Origin: Clostridia bacterium
Lineage (GTDB): Bacteria; Bacillota; Clostridia; Christensenellales; Aristaeellaceae
Assembly (NCBI GenBank): GCA_017412715.1
Contig: JAFPWU010000010.1
Span: forward strand, 1 to 64,000
Length of the DNA stretch: 64,000 nucleotides
Direction of reading: 5' to 3'
In this document: one piece after another, positions 27,640-36,801 of the stretch
Position numbering within the stretch: position 1 is the first letter of the stretch
Layout: every line of letters starts with the position of its first letter
Notes under the pieces: model-generated
The model's input: only the letters and a program-made list of their open reading frames with translations
Told to the model about the DNA's origin: nothing
The model's database searches: none
Program-made: the position numbers and the translations under genes

Positions 27640-29568
27640 TCAGCCAAAGATATCCCCCTCCAGGGCGCTGCGGGCGGCCAGGATATATCTTGCCGTATCC
27701 AACGGATCCGTACCCCTGCGGCGGGCCGTTTTCCCAAGCTCCAGGGGACATTCCCGGTAGCTGTGGAGGGAGGAGCTCATGCTTCCCCGGCCGCCGGTCA
27801 GAGAGGCGAACTGGGTTGGATAATCCATGCTGGCAGCTGCGGGCACCAGAGCAGTCAGCTCCGCGAAATCCTCGCTAATGCGCGTATCTGTCACCTCGCC
27901 CCGCATCTGCCTCACATCGTTCATCACCCGGCCGGCATTTTCCGGCGGGAGCACAAAGCGCATCTCCAGAATCGGCTCCAGCAGAATGCTTCCGCCCCGC
28001 CGAAGGCCGTCCTGAACGGCCATCGGGGTGGCCACGATGAAATCCAGCGGATGGGTGTGGATCAGATGATGGTTCCCTCCCACCAGCGTAATCTTCAGAT
28101 CAGTCACGTTCCATCCCAGCCGGCCCTGGCTCAGGGCCATGGGAAGGGCCTGCTCCACCTGGTGCTGGTAGCGGGGCATGATATCTTTTCCGGGCACTGT
28201 GGAGGAAAAGGTTACACCGCTCCCCCTGGGGCCTGGCTCAATGTCAAATTCCAGCACGGCCCAGCAGGGTTTGGGCATCGTATAGGCCACAAAACCCGTG
28301 GCGCGGTTCCGGATGGTCTCCTGATAGATCACGGACGGATCCCCGAAAGAAACAGGAATTCCAAACCTGCTCTCAAGGACTTCCTGCAATATTTCCAGCT
28401 GCACCTTTCCCATGACCTGCAGGTGTATTTCTCCGCTCTCCCGCTCATATCCGGCATGCAGCAGGGGATCTTCTCCGGTCAGTTCCCCGCAGGCTTCCCG
28501 AAGCGCCTGAGTCTGGCCCGGATCCCGCGGAATCACCTGAACGGTGATCAGCGGCGTACGGAAATGGCCCGGGTTCACTTTCCGCGGAAGCATCTCCCCG
28601 GTTCCGAAAACATATCCGATTTTCACATCCCCCAGGCCGTAGATGATGCCCACATCTCCGGCCTTTATTTCGCCCAGGTCCCTTCCCGCCGCGTCCCGGA
28701 TCTGGCTGATTTTCCGCTGGCCCAGTATTTTCTCCCCGGTCAGCCGGTCCGCCCCCTCCTCGATTTCCAGGGGCATACGGTTTTCCATCCGTCCGCTGAA
28801 CAGCCGCACCCACACGCCCCGGCCCATGAGCCTGTCCTGTACCGCGGAGAAGGCCACGCCGCACAGGGTCCCGTTTCCGGGGGAAGGCTCCGGCAGATAA
28901 TCCAGAACGGAATCCAGCAGCAGTTCGATGCCGGTATCCCTGAGCGCAGATCCCTGCAGCACGGGGAAGGCCCTGCCTTCACAAACCAGGGCTTTCAGCC
29001 GCGCGTGAATCTCCTCCTCCGAGGGAATGTCATCATTCAGATACCGGGTAAGCAGCCCCTCCTCAGCGGCACAGACAAATTCCGTAACCTCTGTCGGGTT
29101 CCAAAGCGGTACCGCCTCCGGAGCCAGCCGTTTCCGGATCTCCGAAAGCACCCGCTGGGGATCCGCTCCCGGCCTGTCGGTTTTATTCAGGAAAATCAGA
29201 AGCGGGAGTCCCTGTTCCAGAAAGGCTTTCATCAGGATTTCCGTCTGGGACTGGATCCCCTGCACGGCATCAATCACCAGGATTCCCGCGTCCAGCGCCC
29301 AGAAGGAGCGCTCTATTTCCGCGGAAAAATCCGTATGCCCGGGGGTATCGATCAGCCGGATGTCCACATTCCTCCAGGTCAGAGAAACGCAGGTGGCTTT
29401 CACGGAGATTCCCCTGCGCCGCTCCACGGGAAGATCGTCCGTATGCGCCGTCCCCCGGTCCACGCTCCCGGCCTGTCTGATCGCCCCCGCATGCAGCAGC
29501 ATCTGTTCCGAAAGGGTCGTCTTTCCCGCGTCCACATGGGCAAAAATCCCGATGTTTCGAACTGGCAT
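27640..29568 (-). CDS. Tet(M)/Tet(W)-like ribosomal protection GTPase
   Basis: This 642-residue translational GTPase has the layout of Tet(M) and elongation factor G. G1 is AHVDAGKTTLSE, the switch region has RRRGISVKATCVSL, G3 is DTPGHTDF and G4 is NKTD; then come domain II and EF-G-like domains III-V. The C-terminus FASLTGGRGSMSSSLHSY resembles the Tet(M) tail. True members remove tetracycline from the ribosome; sequence alone cannot tell a resistance gene from a chromosomal relative. ATG 29568 has GGAG 9 bases upstream; a TTG at 29589 is the alternative. It stands alone. Confidence 0.85.
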   Translation of the reverse strand: MPVRNIGIFAHVDAGKTTLSEQMLLHAGAIRQAGSVDRGTAHTDDLPVERRRGISVKATCVSLTWRNVDIRLIDTPGHTDFSAEIERSFWALDAGILVIDAVQGIQSQTEILMKAFLEQGLPLLIFLNKTDRPGADPQRVLSEIRKRLAPEAVPLWNPTEVTEFVCAAEEGLLTRYLNDDIPSEEEIHARLKALVCEGRAFPVLQGSALRDTGIELLLDSVLDYLPEPSPGNGTLCGVAFSAVQDRLMGRGVWVRLFSGRMENRMPLEIEEGADRLTGEKILGQRKISQIRDAAGRDLGEIKAGDVGIIYGLGDVKIGYVFGTGEMLPRKVNPGHFRTPLITVQVIPRDPGQTQALREACGELTGEDPLLHAGYERESGEIHLQVMGKVQLEILQEVLESRFGIPVSFGDPSVIYQETIRNRATGFVAYTMPKPCWAVLEFDIEPGPRGSGVTFSSTVPGKDIMPRYQHQVEQALPMALSQGRLGWNVTDLKITLVGGNHHLIHTHPLDFIVATPMAVQDGLRRGGSILLEPILEMRFVLPPENAGRVMNDVRQMRGEVTDTRISEDFAELTALVPAAASMDYPTQFASLTGGRGSMSSSLHSYRECPLELGKTARRRGTDPLDTARYILAARSALEGDIFG

Positions 29569-29689
29569 TGTGTTCCGCTCCCTGTGCAAATGATCGGCTT
29601 TCTCATCATAACAGCATCTTTATTGGAAAACAGTGCAAGTATATCACAGAATCCGTTCCTTTGGCCAGGCGCAGCCCGGGGAGTTTCTC

Positions 29690-29718
29690 TGGACGGAATA
29701 CGCTGATTCTGCTATAAT
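29690..29718 (+). promoter_or_regulatory. Promoter of the NYN-domain gene
   Basis: TGGACG (29690-29695), a 17-base spacer and TATAAT (29713-29718). A long leader of about 150 bases follows, with a perfect palindrome AGGAACATGTTCCT at 29762-29775. The rest of the 302-base gap (29569-29870) shows no gene. Confidence 0.6.
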
Positions 29719-29870
29719 CCTCCTGCGCTGTTCTCCGGAGGCTTTTCGTTTGCTCTCTCTGCAGGAACATGTTCCTGTATCCTTCTTTCCGCCGGAGCCG
29801 ATCCGGGCGCTTTTTCCAGGCCCGGATGATCCCATGATTCCATCAAAAAATCTTCAGAAAGGACCTTTCC

Positions 29871-31325
29871 ATGCAAACGGAAGATCAATACAGGATCGCG
29901 GTTTTGATTGACGCCGAAAATGTCGATCCTTCCTATGCCGATCAGATATTCACCTATGCCAACAGCCTTGGCATCGTTACCGTCCGGGAAATCTACGGAT
30001 CCGGCACCTCCCTGAATGAATGGGCGGATCCCATTCTGGTTCATTCCATTCATACGAATTTTACACTCCGGCCCAACCGCTTCAAGAACAGCTCTGATAT
30101 TTGCCTGGTCATCGGGGCCATGGAAATTCTTGCGGCTTCCCGCCTCTCTGAAAAGGACAGGATCGCTGCGGTCGTCATCGCTTCCTCCGATTCGGATTTT
30201 TCTCCCCTGGCGGTTCATCTCCGGTCTGCGGATATGGATGTCATCGGCATGGGAGAGCCCGGCCATTTCAATCCCCTTTGGCCAAGAGCCTGTACGGACT
30301 TTATCCCCCTGGAAGCCAACGCCCCTCTGATGAGAAAAAGAGAGAGCGCTTCCCCGGAGGTTCCCGTTCCCGCTGAAAAGGAAACTGCGCCAGACAGCCG
30401 CGCGGCACAGAAGGAGGCGGCCTCCGCCACCAGGAGCTTTGACGCGTCTCCCCGGGCCGAAAAGCGGTCAAAATCCCTGAAGGAAAAAAAGCCGGTCTCC
30501 CCGAAAACCGCCCAGAGCGAAAGCGCCGTTTCGGACGCGTCCCCTGCCGAAGCCCGAAAGCAGGCTGGCCTGACCACGGATCTTCCGGCCCAGCCCTCCC
30601 CGGAGGAAAGCAGGGCGGCCGATGCAGCCCCCGAGGAAAAGAGCCCGGCCGAAGGAGCGAAAAAATCCCGGCCGAAAGAGGCGAAGGCTTCCTCCGGGCA
30701 TGCGCCCACTCACAAGGCCCGGGCGGAAATCATCCGTCAGTTTATGGCTGATCAGATCCTTTCCCGCGGAGAGCGCATCAAGTCCGGCGATCTCTTCCGG
30801 GCGCTGAATACCCTCCCTGACTACAAATATGATCAGCAGCGCTCCCGGCGCAATCCCCTCGACTATCTGAACAAGCAATACAGCGAATGGTTTGTCTTCG
30901 AGCCCGGAGAAAACGGCTCCTCCTGGATTTCCCTGAAAACTCCGCCGGAGCGGCCTGCCGGCGAGGCGCCTTCCCTCCCGGAGGCAGCGGCCTCTGGGCA
31001 AGTCCGGCTGGAGGAGGAGCCGCAGGCGGAATTGCCGGCCGAGGCTGCCTCCTCTCCCGCTATTCCGGATATACCCGAACCCTCCGAGGAAAAAAAACAG
31101 GATGTCCCGTCCTCTGACGCACAGCTTCAGAAGCTGACGGATGCCGGCATTCCGGCAGTTCACGCCGCGCAGGCGGCCGACATCCTGTCCCGCTGCCGCA
31201 ATCTTCGGGATTCGTATAATCATCTCCGCAAGGCATTCGGCAACGAAACGGGAAAGAAATATCAGGACCTCATCAAGGCAGCCAGGATTCCCCTTGGCAA
31301 ATCCCCTTCGCGGGAAAAAGCGTAA
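29871..31325 (+). CDS. NYN-domain (LabA/DUF88) putative RNase with OST-HTH-like domain
   Basis: This 484-residue protein starts at ATG after AAAGGA. Residues 1-150 are an NYN domain of the PIN-like nuclease fold, with acidic residues in AVLIDAENVD, SSDICLVIGAMEI and VIASSDSDF. A Glu/Ala/Lys/Pro-rich linker spans about 155-280. Residues 285-360 look like an OST-HTH/LOTUS winged helix (RAEIIRQFMADQIL, then KSGDLFRALNTL). A second low-complexity stretch leads to a helical C-terminal domain (QAADILSRCRNLRDSYNHLR). The family is thought to bind and cut RNA; the target is unknown. A ribosome-associated S4 protein gene follows 75 bases later. Confidence 0.8.
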   Translation: MQTEDQYRIAVLIDAENVDPSYADQIFTYANSLGIVTVREIYGSGTSLNEWADPILVHSIHTNFTLRPNRFKNSSDICLVIGAMEILAASRLSEKDRIAAVVIASSDSDFSPLAVHLRSADMDVIGMGEPGHFNPLWPRACTDFIPLEANAPLMRKRESASPEVPVPAEKETAPDSRAAQKEAASATRSFDASPRAEKRSKSLKEKKPVSPKTAQSESAVSDASPAEARKQAGLTTDLPAQPSPEESRAADAAPEEKSPAEGAKKSRPKEAKASSGHAPTHKARAEIIRQFMADQILSRGERIKSGDLFRALNTLPDYKYDQQRSRRNPLDYLNKQYSEWFVFEPGENGSSWISLKTPPERPAGEAPSLPEAAASGQVRLEEEPQAELPAEAASSPAIPDIPEPSEEKKQDVPSSDAQLQKLTDAGIPAVHAAQAADILSRCRNLRDSYNHLRKAFGNETGKKYQDLIKAARIPLGKSPSREKA

Positions 31326-31400
31326 GGCATTCCTGAAAAATGCTTCCGGGCCGAATTCCGCCTGAGCAAAGGTCCGGGGAAACAGTGAGAAGAAAACAGC

Positions 31401-32171
31401 ATGAACCATGACCATGAAAACCGGGAATCATCTCCCGTGCTTAGGCATCTTCAGGACCTGTGCCGAAAGGCGGATACCGTCGGACAGTGGCAGTATTCAG
31501 GATTTCTGACCCCGGCAGAGCAGCAGGAGATGATCCGATTCGGCCGGAACAGCGGCCTTGCCTTTTCCTTTGACGGCGGATATCCCGGCGCAGAACGGCG
31601 CATCCTGCTGGCCGGCCGCGAGGATCTGATGGGATACCCTCCGGAGCCTCCCCTGGCGGCGCTTCGGGTTCAGCCCCTCTCAGAGAAGTATGCGGAAGAT
31701 CTGACCCATCCGGACTATCTGGGGGCCATTCTGGGACTTGGCATCGAAAGGCCCCTGATCGGAGATATTCTGATTCAGGAAAAGGAAGCCTGGTTCTTCT
31801 GTCTGGAAAGCATCGCGGACTTTCTCTGTTCCTCGCTGATCCAGGTGCGCCGTACTTCCGTTACGGTCAGCAGAGCCGGAGAGGACCATCCGGTACCGGA
31901 GCCCCGCTTTCAGGAGCTGCTCCTCCATACGGCTTCGGAGCGGCTGGACGCGGTGGTGGCCGAATTCACCGGAATCTCCCGCAGCAAAGTCGCAGGGCTG
32001 TTCAGCGGGGGAAAGGTTTTCGTGAACAGCCTTCCCGCCGCGGATCCCGGCAAGAAAATCCGGGAAGGGGATATCTTCTCTGTCCGCGGATACGGAAAAG
32101 CCGTCTACGATGGGGTGGATCGGGAGACCCGGAAGGGCCGTCTCGTCCTGAAGCTCCGTAGATATATGTGA
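31401..32171 (+). CDS. ylmH: YlmH-family S4-domain RNA-binding protein
   Basis: This 256-residue protein matches YlmH. It has an N-terminal helical region with FLTPAEQQEMI, a central YPPEPPLAALRVQP and HPDYLGAILGLGIERPLIGDI, and a C-terminal S4 domain (RLDAVVAEFTGISRSKVAGLFSGGKVFVN). YlmH relatives bind ribosomal RNA and help recycle stalled 50S subunits in Bacillus. In many Firmicutes the gene sits with cell-division genes; here it follows the NYN gene instead. The start has only a weak GAGAAG site. Confidence 0.88.
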   Translation: MNHDHENRESSPVLRHLQDLCRKADTVGQWQYSGFLTPAEQQEMIRFGRNSGLAFSFDGGYPGAERRILLAGREDLMGYPPEPPLAALRVQPLSEKYAEDLTHPDYLGAILGLGIERPLIGDILIQEKEAWFFCLESIADFLCSSLIQVRRTSVTVSRAGEDHPVPEPRFQELLLHTASERLDAVVAEFTGISRSKVAGLFSGGKVFVNSLPAADPGKKIREGDIFSVRGYGKAVYDGVDRETRKGRLVLKLRRYM

Positions 32172-32235
32172 AGGAATGCCGGACTTCGGAACCGTCTTTC
32201 CCCTGAAAAGAGGCGGACGGACGTTTCTCCGGCAT

Positions 32236-32290
32236 TCGCCGCAGGAGAGAAGGCGATAATCCCCGGGATGAAATCAATCCGCGTTTCCTG
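32236..32290. repeat. Possible copy of the dispersed intergenic repeat
   Basis: GCCGCAGGAGAGAAGGCGAT is followed by CGGGATGAAATCAATCCGCGTTTCC. The end resembles the right end of the copy at 46414-46488 (GGAATCAATCAGCGTTTTCC). Confidence 0.35.
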
Positions 32291-32334
32291 AAGAATACAG
32301 TCTGAAAAGAATCAACAGAAGGAGGATCCTGTCC

Positions 32335-35300
32335 ATGAAAAAACTGCTCGCGCTCCTGCTGGCGCTGACACTTGTATCCGGAATTCTGCCGGCGATGGCG
32401 GCCGCCACGGCGGAAGAACCGGAGGCCGCTGCACTTCCGAAGACCGGAGAGGTGATCCAGGGCTTTGCCGTCACCGAGATCCGGGACTTTTCCATGATCG
32501 GCGCCACCCTGGTGCTCTTTGAGCATCAGAAGACAGGCGCCCGGGTCCTGTACATTGCCAACGGGGATACGAATCGGGCTTTCCAGCTCTCCTTCCTGAC
32601 CCGGCCGCTGGACGACACCGGCCTGCCCCATGTCTTCGAGCATGCCACCCTCTACGGCAGTGAAAAGTATCCGTCCCAGACGCTGCTTTTCAATGTAATG
32701 TATCAGACCTACAATACCTATGTAAACGCCTACACTACCGACGCCATGACCAGCTATCCTCTGGCCTCCCTGTCGGAAGATCAGCTGCTCCGGCTGGCGG
32801 ACTGGTATACGGACAGCTGCTTTCATCCCAATATCATGACGGAGGAAAGCATCTTCAAAACCCAGGCATGGCACTATGAACTGGCGGACGCGGACAGCCC
32901 CCTGATGCTGGAAGGCACCGTATATTCCGAGATGCTGGGATCCATGACCCTGGATCAGACGGCCCTGTACAACGCCAATCAGCTGACCTTTCCCGGCGCT
33001 TCCATCTCCTATGAGTACGGCGGCATGCCCGCCCATATCCCGGAAATGACCTGGGAGCAGCTGAAGAGCTACCATGATCTGTATTATCATCCCTCCAACT
33101 GCATTGCATTCCTTTACGGCGCACTGGATCATTATGACGCCTTCCTCGAATTGCTGGACAGGGAGTTCTCCCAGTACGAGCGCCGGGAGTTTGCCCAGGC
33201 GGAAGAGGGCTATGCCCCCATCGCGGAGCCCGTCGAGGCGGCCATCCCCTATCCTGCCGCGAAGGGTACGGACACCGTCAATCAATCCCACGTAATCTAT
33301 TATATCCTCTGCCCCGGCCTGAAGGACCTTCCGGAGGAGGAAATGATTCTGGACCATCTCTGCAGCCTGCTGAGTGCGGAAGGTTCTCCGCTGATGCAGG
33401 ATCTGAAAAAGGCTCTGCCCACCGGCTCATTCAGCCTTGGCCGGGAAGTGGCAGCGCCGGAGGACGCCATCATTTTCTCGGCCGAACATGTGGGAGAAGC
33501 AGATGCCGGCCTTTTCCGGGAAACCGTCCAGGCCAGCCTGAAAACGATTACAGAGGAGGGGCTGTCCCCTGACCTGGTGGACGCCCTCAGCGCTCAGCTG
33601 CGTCTGCAGAACAAGCTGGCCGGCGAAACCTCAGACCCGGTCATGGGCATCATCTACGCGCTTGCCTATAACGCCGCGGTGACAGGGAACCCCTTCTCCT
33701 ATGTGGAGCAGATGGAATCCTATGATCATCTGGCCCAGGAAAACACCGAAGGTAAATTTTCGGAGGCAATCCGGACCTGGCTGCTGGATCCCGCCCGGTA
33801 TACCCTGACAACCACCTTCCCCGCTCCGGGCCTGAAGGAAGCGGAGGACGAAGCTCTTGCCGCCAGTCTGGCGGAAATCAAAGCCGGGATGAGCCCGGAG
33901 GAAATTGAAGCCATCGTAGCGGAAACAAACGCTCAGCCCGCCGAGGAGGACAACAGCGCGCTGCTGGCCTCGCTGAAGGCCGTGGATGTTTCCTCCCTGC
34001 CGGAAGAAATCAAAACCTATGAGATTGAGGATACCGTCCGGGAGGACGGAGTTCGCAGGATCGATGTGACCGCCGGCGTGGAAGGCGTTGGTGAGATCTG
34101 CCTGTATTTCGACGCCCGGCCCCTTCCCCAGGAGGATATTCATTACATGCGGCTGTATACCCGGCTGCTGGGACAGATGGACACCCCGGCCCACAGCAAG
34201 GAAGAACTCAGCCTCCTGATGGATCGGTACCTTTGCGACCGAACCATCGGCGTACAGGTGGATCGGGGCAGCACCCCGGAAGAGGTGCATCCCTGGCTTG
34301 TGGCCCAGTGGACAAGCCTGGACGAGGACCTGGAAACAGGCTATGCCCTGATGATGGAACTGCTGCGGGATACGGACTTTTCCAATACGCAGGTGCTGTC
34401 TGAACGGATTTCCGCCCAGAAGGCTTCCGTCCGCAGCCAGATCAACAGCAGCCCCTATCTGGCGAGCCTCTATCGGGGTCTTGGAAAAGGAGACCAGGCC
34501 AGCCGCTATTACGCATATCTGAATTACACGGATTATTATGCCTTCCTGGAGGATCTGGAAACGAAGATCGCGGAGAACCCCGAGGAAGTGACCGAAGGGC
34601 TTCGCCGGGTGCAATCCTTCCTGCTGAACCGGCAGGGCGCCGTTGCAGGCTTCGCCGGAAACGCGGAAAGCATCCGGCTGAACCGGACGCCGGCGGACGA
34701 GTTCCTGGCCCAGCTTCCTCTGGAGGATCGCGTATCCCCCACGCTGACGCTTCCGGAACCCGCGGCATCCGAAGGTCTTATTGTGGACACCAATTCCGGA
34801 TTCAATACCCTGGCCGCTGCCTTCAGCCAGCTGGAGGTGGTGCCGGATGCAGGTCTGGAAGCAGCGGTTTCCCTCGTTTCGGATCAGATTCTGGTGCCCA
34901 TTCTGCGTGATCAGATGGGCGTCTATACCCCAATGAGCGGCATCCTGAATGAGGATGTGGGCATTTATCTGATTACCTACCGTGACCCCAACGTCGCGAA
35001 GACCTTTGATGTTTACGCATCGCTGCCGGAGCTTATGGAGCAGCTGACCCTGGACCAGGAAACGCTGGACGGATACATTCTCAGCCTCTATTCCTCTCTG
35101 GCCGCCCCGAAAGGAGAACTGACCGGCGCCATCAGCGAAATCAACCGTCTGATTGCCGGAAAGGATGCGGACCGGGTCCTGAACCGGATGCGCCAGCTGA
35201 AGCAGGTGACCCCCGACAGCGTCAGGGCTTCCGCGGAGGTGTTCCGGAAGCTCTGGGAAAGGGGATACCGGGCTACTGCGGCAGGGGCCGGCGCGATCCG

Positions 35301-35751
35301 CGAAAATGCCGATCTGTATGAAGCAGTTCTGAATCCATTCGGCGCTGTGGATGCCGGGGAGGTCACCCTGCAGGATGTAACGGAGGATCGGGCGGATTAT
35401 GAAGCCATTCGTTTCGCCTTCGAGAACGGGCTGATGGCCATGAAGGAGGAAGGAGTCTTTGCTCCCGACGCGGACGCCACCGTGGAAGACCTTTATGCGG
35501 CGCTGTATTTGCTGGTGGGCGGCGCATCCGGCGCAGGGGAAGAGGCCCTTTCCGCCCTGCCCGCCTACGGGCTGGCACCGGAGCTTGACGGGGATACTCC
35601 CCTGACCTATGCCCTGCGGAATCAGGTAATGGGCACCTTCGGACCCGCCGTAGGATTAGACCTTCCTGCCATCGGAGAAGGGCAGGAATCGGAAGTCATG
35701 ACCCGGTCCGCGCTGGCCCAGGATCTGATGATATTTAAGGGAGAGGATTAA
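32335..35751 (+). CDS. Exported M16C (presequence protease-like) zinc metallopeptidase
   Basis: This 1138-residue protein follows GAAGGAGG. It begins with a signal peptide (MKKLLALLLALTLVSGILPA, then MA). The mature part is an M16C peptidase: the inverted zinc motif is H99-x-x-E102-H103 in GLPHVFEHATLYGSEKYPSQ, with E199 in EGTVYSEM as third ligand. The four-domain PreP/HypA layout fits the length. The family forms a closed chamber and degrades peptides of up to about 70 residues. Most bacterial M16C proteins I know lack a signal peptide; this one seems exported. The final 100 residues add an S-layer-like helical segment (EAIRFAFENGLMAM). Confidence 0.88.
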   Translation: MKKLLALLLALTLVSGILPAMAAATAEEPEAAALPKTGEVIQGFAVTEIRDFSMIGATLVLFEHQKTGARVLYIANGDTNRAFQLSFLTRPLDDTGLPHVFEHATLYGSEKYPSQTLLFNVMYQTYNTYVNAYTTDAMTSYPLASLSEDQLLRLADWYTDSCFHPNIMTEESIFKTQAWHYELADADSPLMLEGTVYSEMLGSMTLDQTALYNANQLTFPGASISYEYGGMPAHIPEMTWEQLKSYHDLYYHPSNCIAFLYGALDHYDAFLELLDREFSQYERREFAQAEEGYAPIAEPVEAAIPYPAAKGTDTVNQSHVIYYILCPGLKDLPEEEMILDHLCSLLSAEGSPLMQDLKKALPTGSFSLGREVAAPEDAIIFSAEHVGEADAGLFRETVQASLKTITEEGLSPDLVDALSAQLRLQNKLAGETSDPVMGIIYALAYNAAVTGNPFSYVEQMESYDHLAQENTEGKFSEAIRTWLLDPARYTLTTTFPAPGLKEAEDEALAASLAEIKAGMSPEEIEAIVAETNAQPAEEDNSALLASLKAVDVSSLPEEIKTYEIEDTVREDGVRRIDVTAGVEGVGEICLYFDARPLPQEDIHYMRLYTRLLGQMDTPAHSKEELSLLMDRYLCDRTIGVQVDRGSTPEEVHPWLVAQWTSLDEDLETGYALMMELLRDTDFSNTQVLSERISAQKASVRSQINSSPYLASLYRGLGKGDQASRYYAYLNYTDYYAFLEDLETKIAENPEEVTEGLRRVQSFLLNRQGAVAGFAGNAESIRLNRTPADEFLAQLPLEDRVSPTLTLPEPAASEGLIVDTNSGFNTLAAAFSQLEVVPDAGLEAAVSLVSDQILVPILRDQMGVYTPMSGILNEDVGIYLITYRDPNVAKTFDVYASLPELMEQLTLDQETLDGYILSLYSSLAAPKGELTGAISEINRLIAGKDADRVLNRMRQLKQVTPDSVRASAEVFRKLWERGYRATAAGAGAIRENADLYEAVLNPFGAVDAGEVTLQDVTEDRADYEAIRFAFENGLMAMKEEGVFAPDADATVEDLYAALYLLVGGASGAGEEALSALPAYGLAPELDGDTPLTYALRNQVMGTFGPAVGLDLPAIGEGQESEVMTRSALAQDLMIFKGED

Positions 35752-35787
35752 TCCTTTCACCCATCGCAAGAAAAGGAGAATGGAAAA

Positions 35788-36726
35788 ATGAACAGGCAAT
35801 GGAAACAAAAGGCTGCAATGCTTATGGGGCTGATCATGCTGGTGCTGAGCCTGCCGTTTGCAGCCGGAGCGGACTCCCTATATATCATTCCGGACAGCAA
35901 TACCAGGCAGCTGACCCGGGCCGAGGTATGGGAATATCAGTATGACACCCTGCTGTATGCCTTTAACGAGATCTACGCCCGCCACGGGTATAAATTTGAG
36001 ACCGGAAGCCGGTGCTACAACTGGTTCACTCAGATGCCCTGGTATCATGCGAATGAGAGCGAATCCAGCACCAATCATCATGAATCATACAGCCAGTGCA
36101 GCGCAATCGAGAACTACAACCGGAATCTGATTGTGGACGTGCGCAAGGAGATGCGGGCCATGCATACCACCAACCCGAAAGGGAAAGGCATGCCCACGCC
36201 TCCTGCCGGCAATGTGAATAAACCCCGGGGATTTGAATACGTGTCCCTGAAAGCGGGGCAGAAGCTGGCTGTTTACTCCGCTCCATCCGAATCCGCCTAT
36301 CGGGCGAACAAGGGAAAAGCCATGGTGCACACCAACGGCGCCGTTTACGCCCTGGGCTACGACAGCGGATGGATGCTGATGCTGTATGAAGCCAGCTACG
36401 CAGGGCAGTACCGGGTCGGATATATCAACACGGCCAAGATCAGGGGACAGCTTCCCCAGCTGGATGTTCTTGGATGGGATCGTCAGCAGGTTCAGGTGCT
36501 GAACGGCACTAATCTCACGGATGATCCCGCGCTGACAGGAAATCCGCTGTGCTATCTGCCCGAGGGAACCTGGGTTACCTATCTGAGCACCATGTTCAAC
36601 AATACCGGGTGGGATTATATCGAAACCACCATTGACGGAAAGGCGGCCAGAGGATTTATTCCCAGCGGAAATCTGAGCAATATCACCTCTCCGGATGAGG
36701 ACAGCGAGGTCGGCGGAAACGGCTGA
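35788..36726 (+). CDS. Exported YARHG-domain protein with SH3-like region
   Basis: This 312-residue protein has a signal peptide (about residues 1-30, cut near AGAD) and a YARHG domain (LLYAFNEIYARHGYKFETG) just after it. From about residue 150 it has beta-rich SH3-like repeats (KLAVYSAPSESAYRANKGK; PLCYLPEGTWVTYLST). YARHG domains occur in secreted cell-wall-associated proteins; their role is unknown. It lies 36 bases after the M16C peptidase, and both are exported, so they may be cotranscribed. It starts after AAAGGAG. Confidence 0.8.
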   Translation: MNRQWKQKAAMLMGLIMLVLSLPFAAGADSLYIIPDSNTRQLTRAEVWEYQYDTLLYAFNEIYARHGYKFETGSRCYNWFTQMPWYHANESESSTNHHESYSQCSAIENYNRNLIVDVRKEMRAMHTTNPKGKGMPTPPAGNVNKPRGFEYVSLKAGQKLAVYSAPSESAYRANKGKAMVHTNGAVYALGYDSGWMLMLYEASYAGQYRVGYINTAKIRGQLPQLDVLGWDRQQVQVLNGTNLTDDPALTGNPLCYLPEGTWVTYLSTMFNNTGWDYIETTIDGKAARGFIPSGNLSNITSPDEDSEVGGNG

Positions 36727-36801
36727 TCCTCCTCCGGCCAGTCATAAAAAGGCACCTTCGGAGCTGAAAGCCCGGAAAACTCTCAAAAAGGAGGCGCTGA
36801 T

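Noticed and set aside
27763-29706. Long rightward open frame opposite the Tet(M)-like gene
   Set aside because: The leftward frame has all GTPase motifs; the antisense frame has low-complexity His/Pro/Gln-rich sequence and no start signal.
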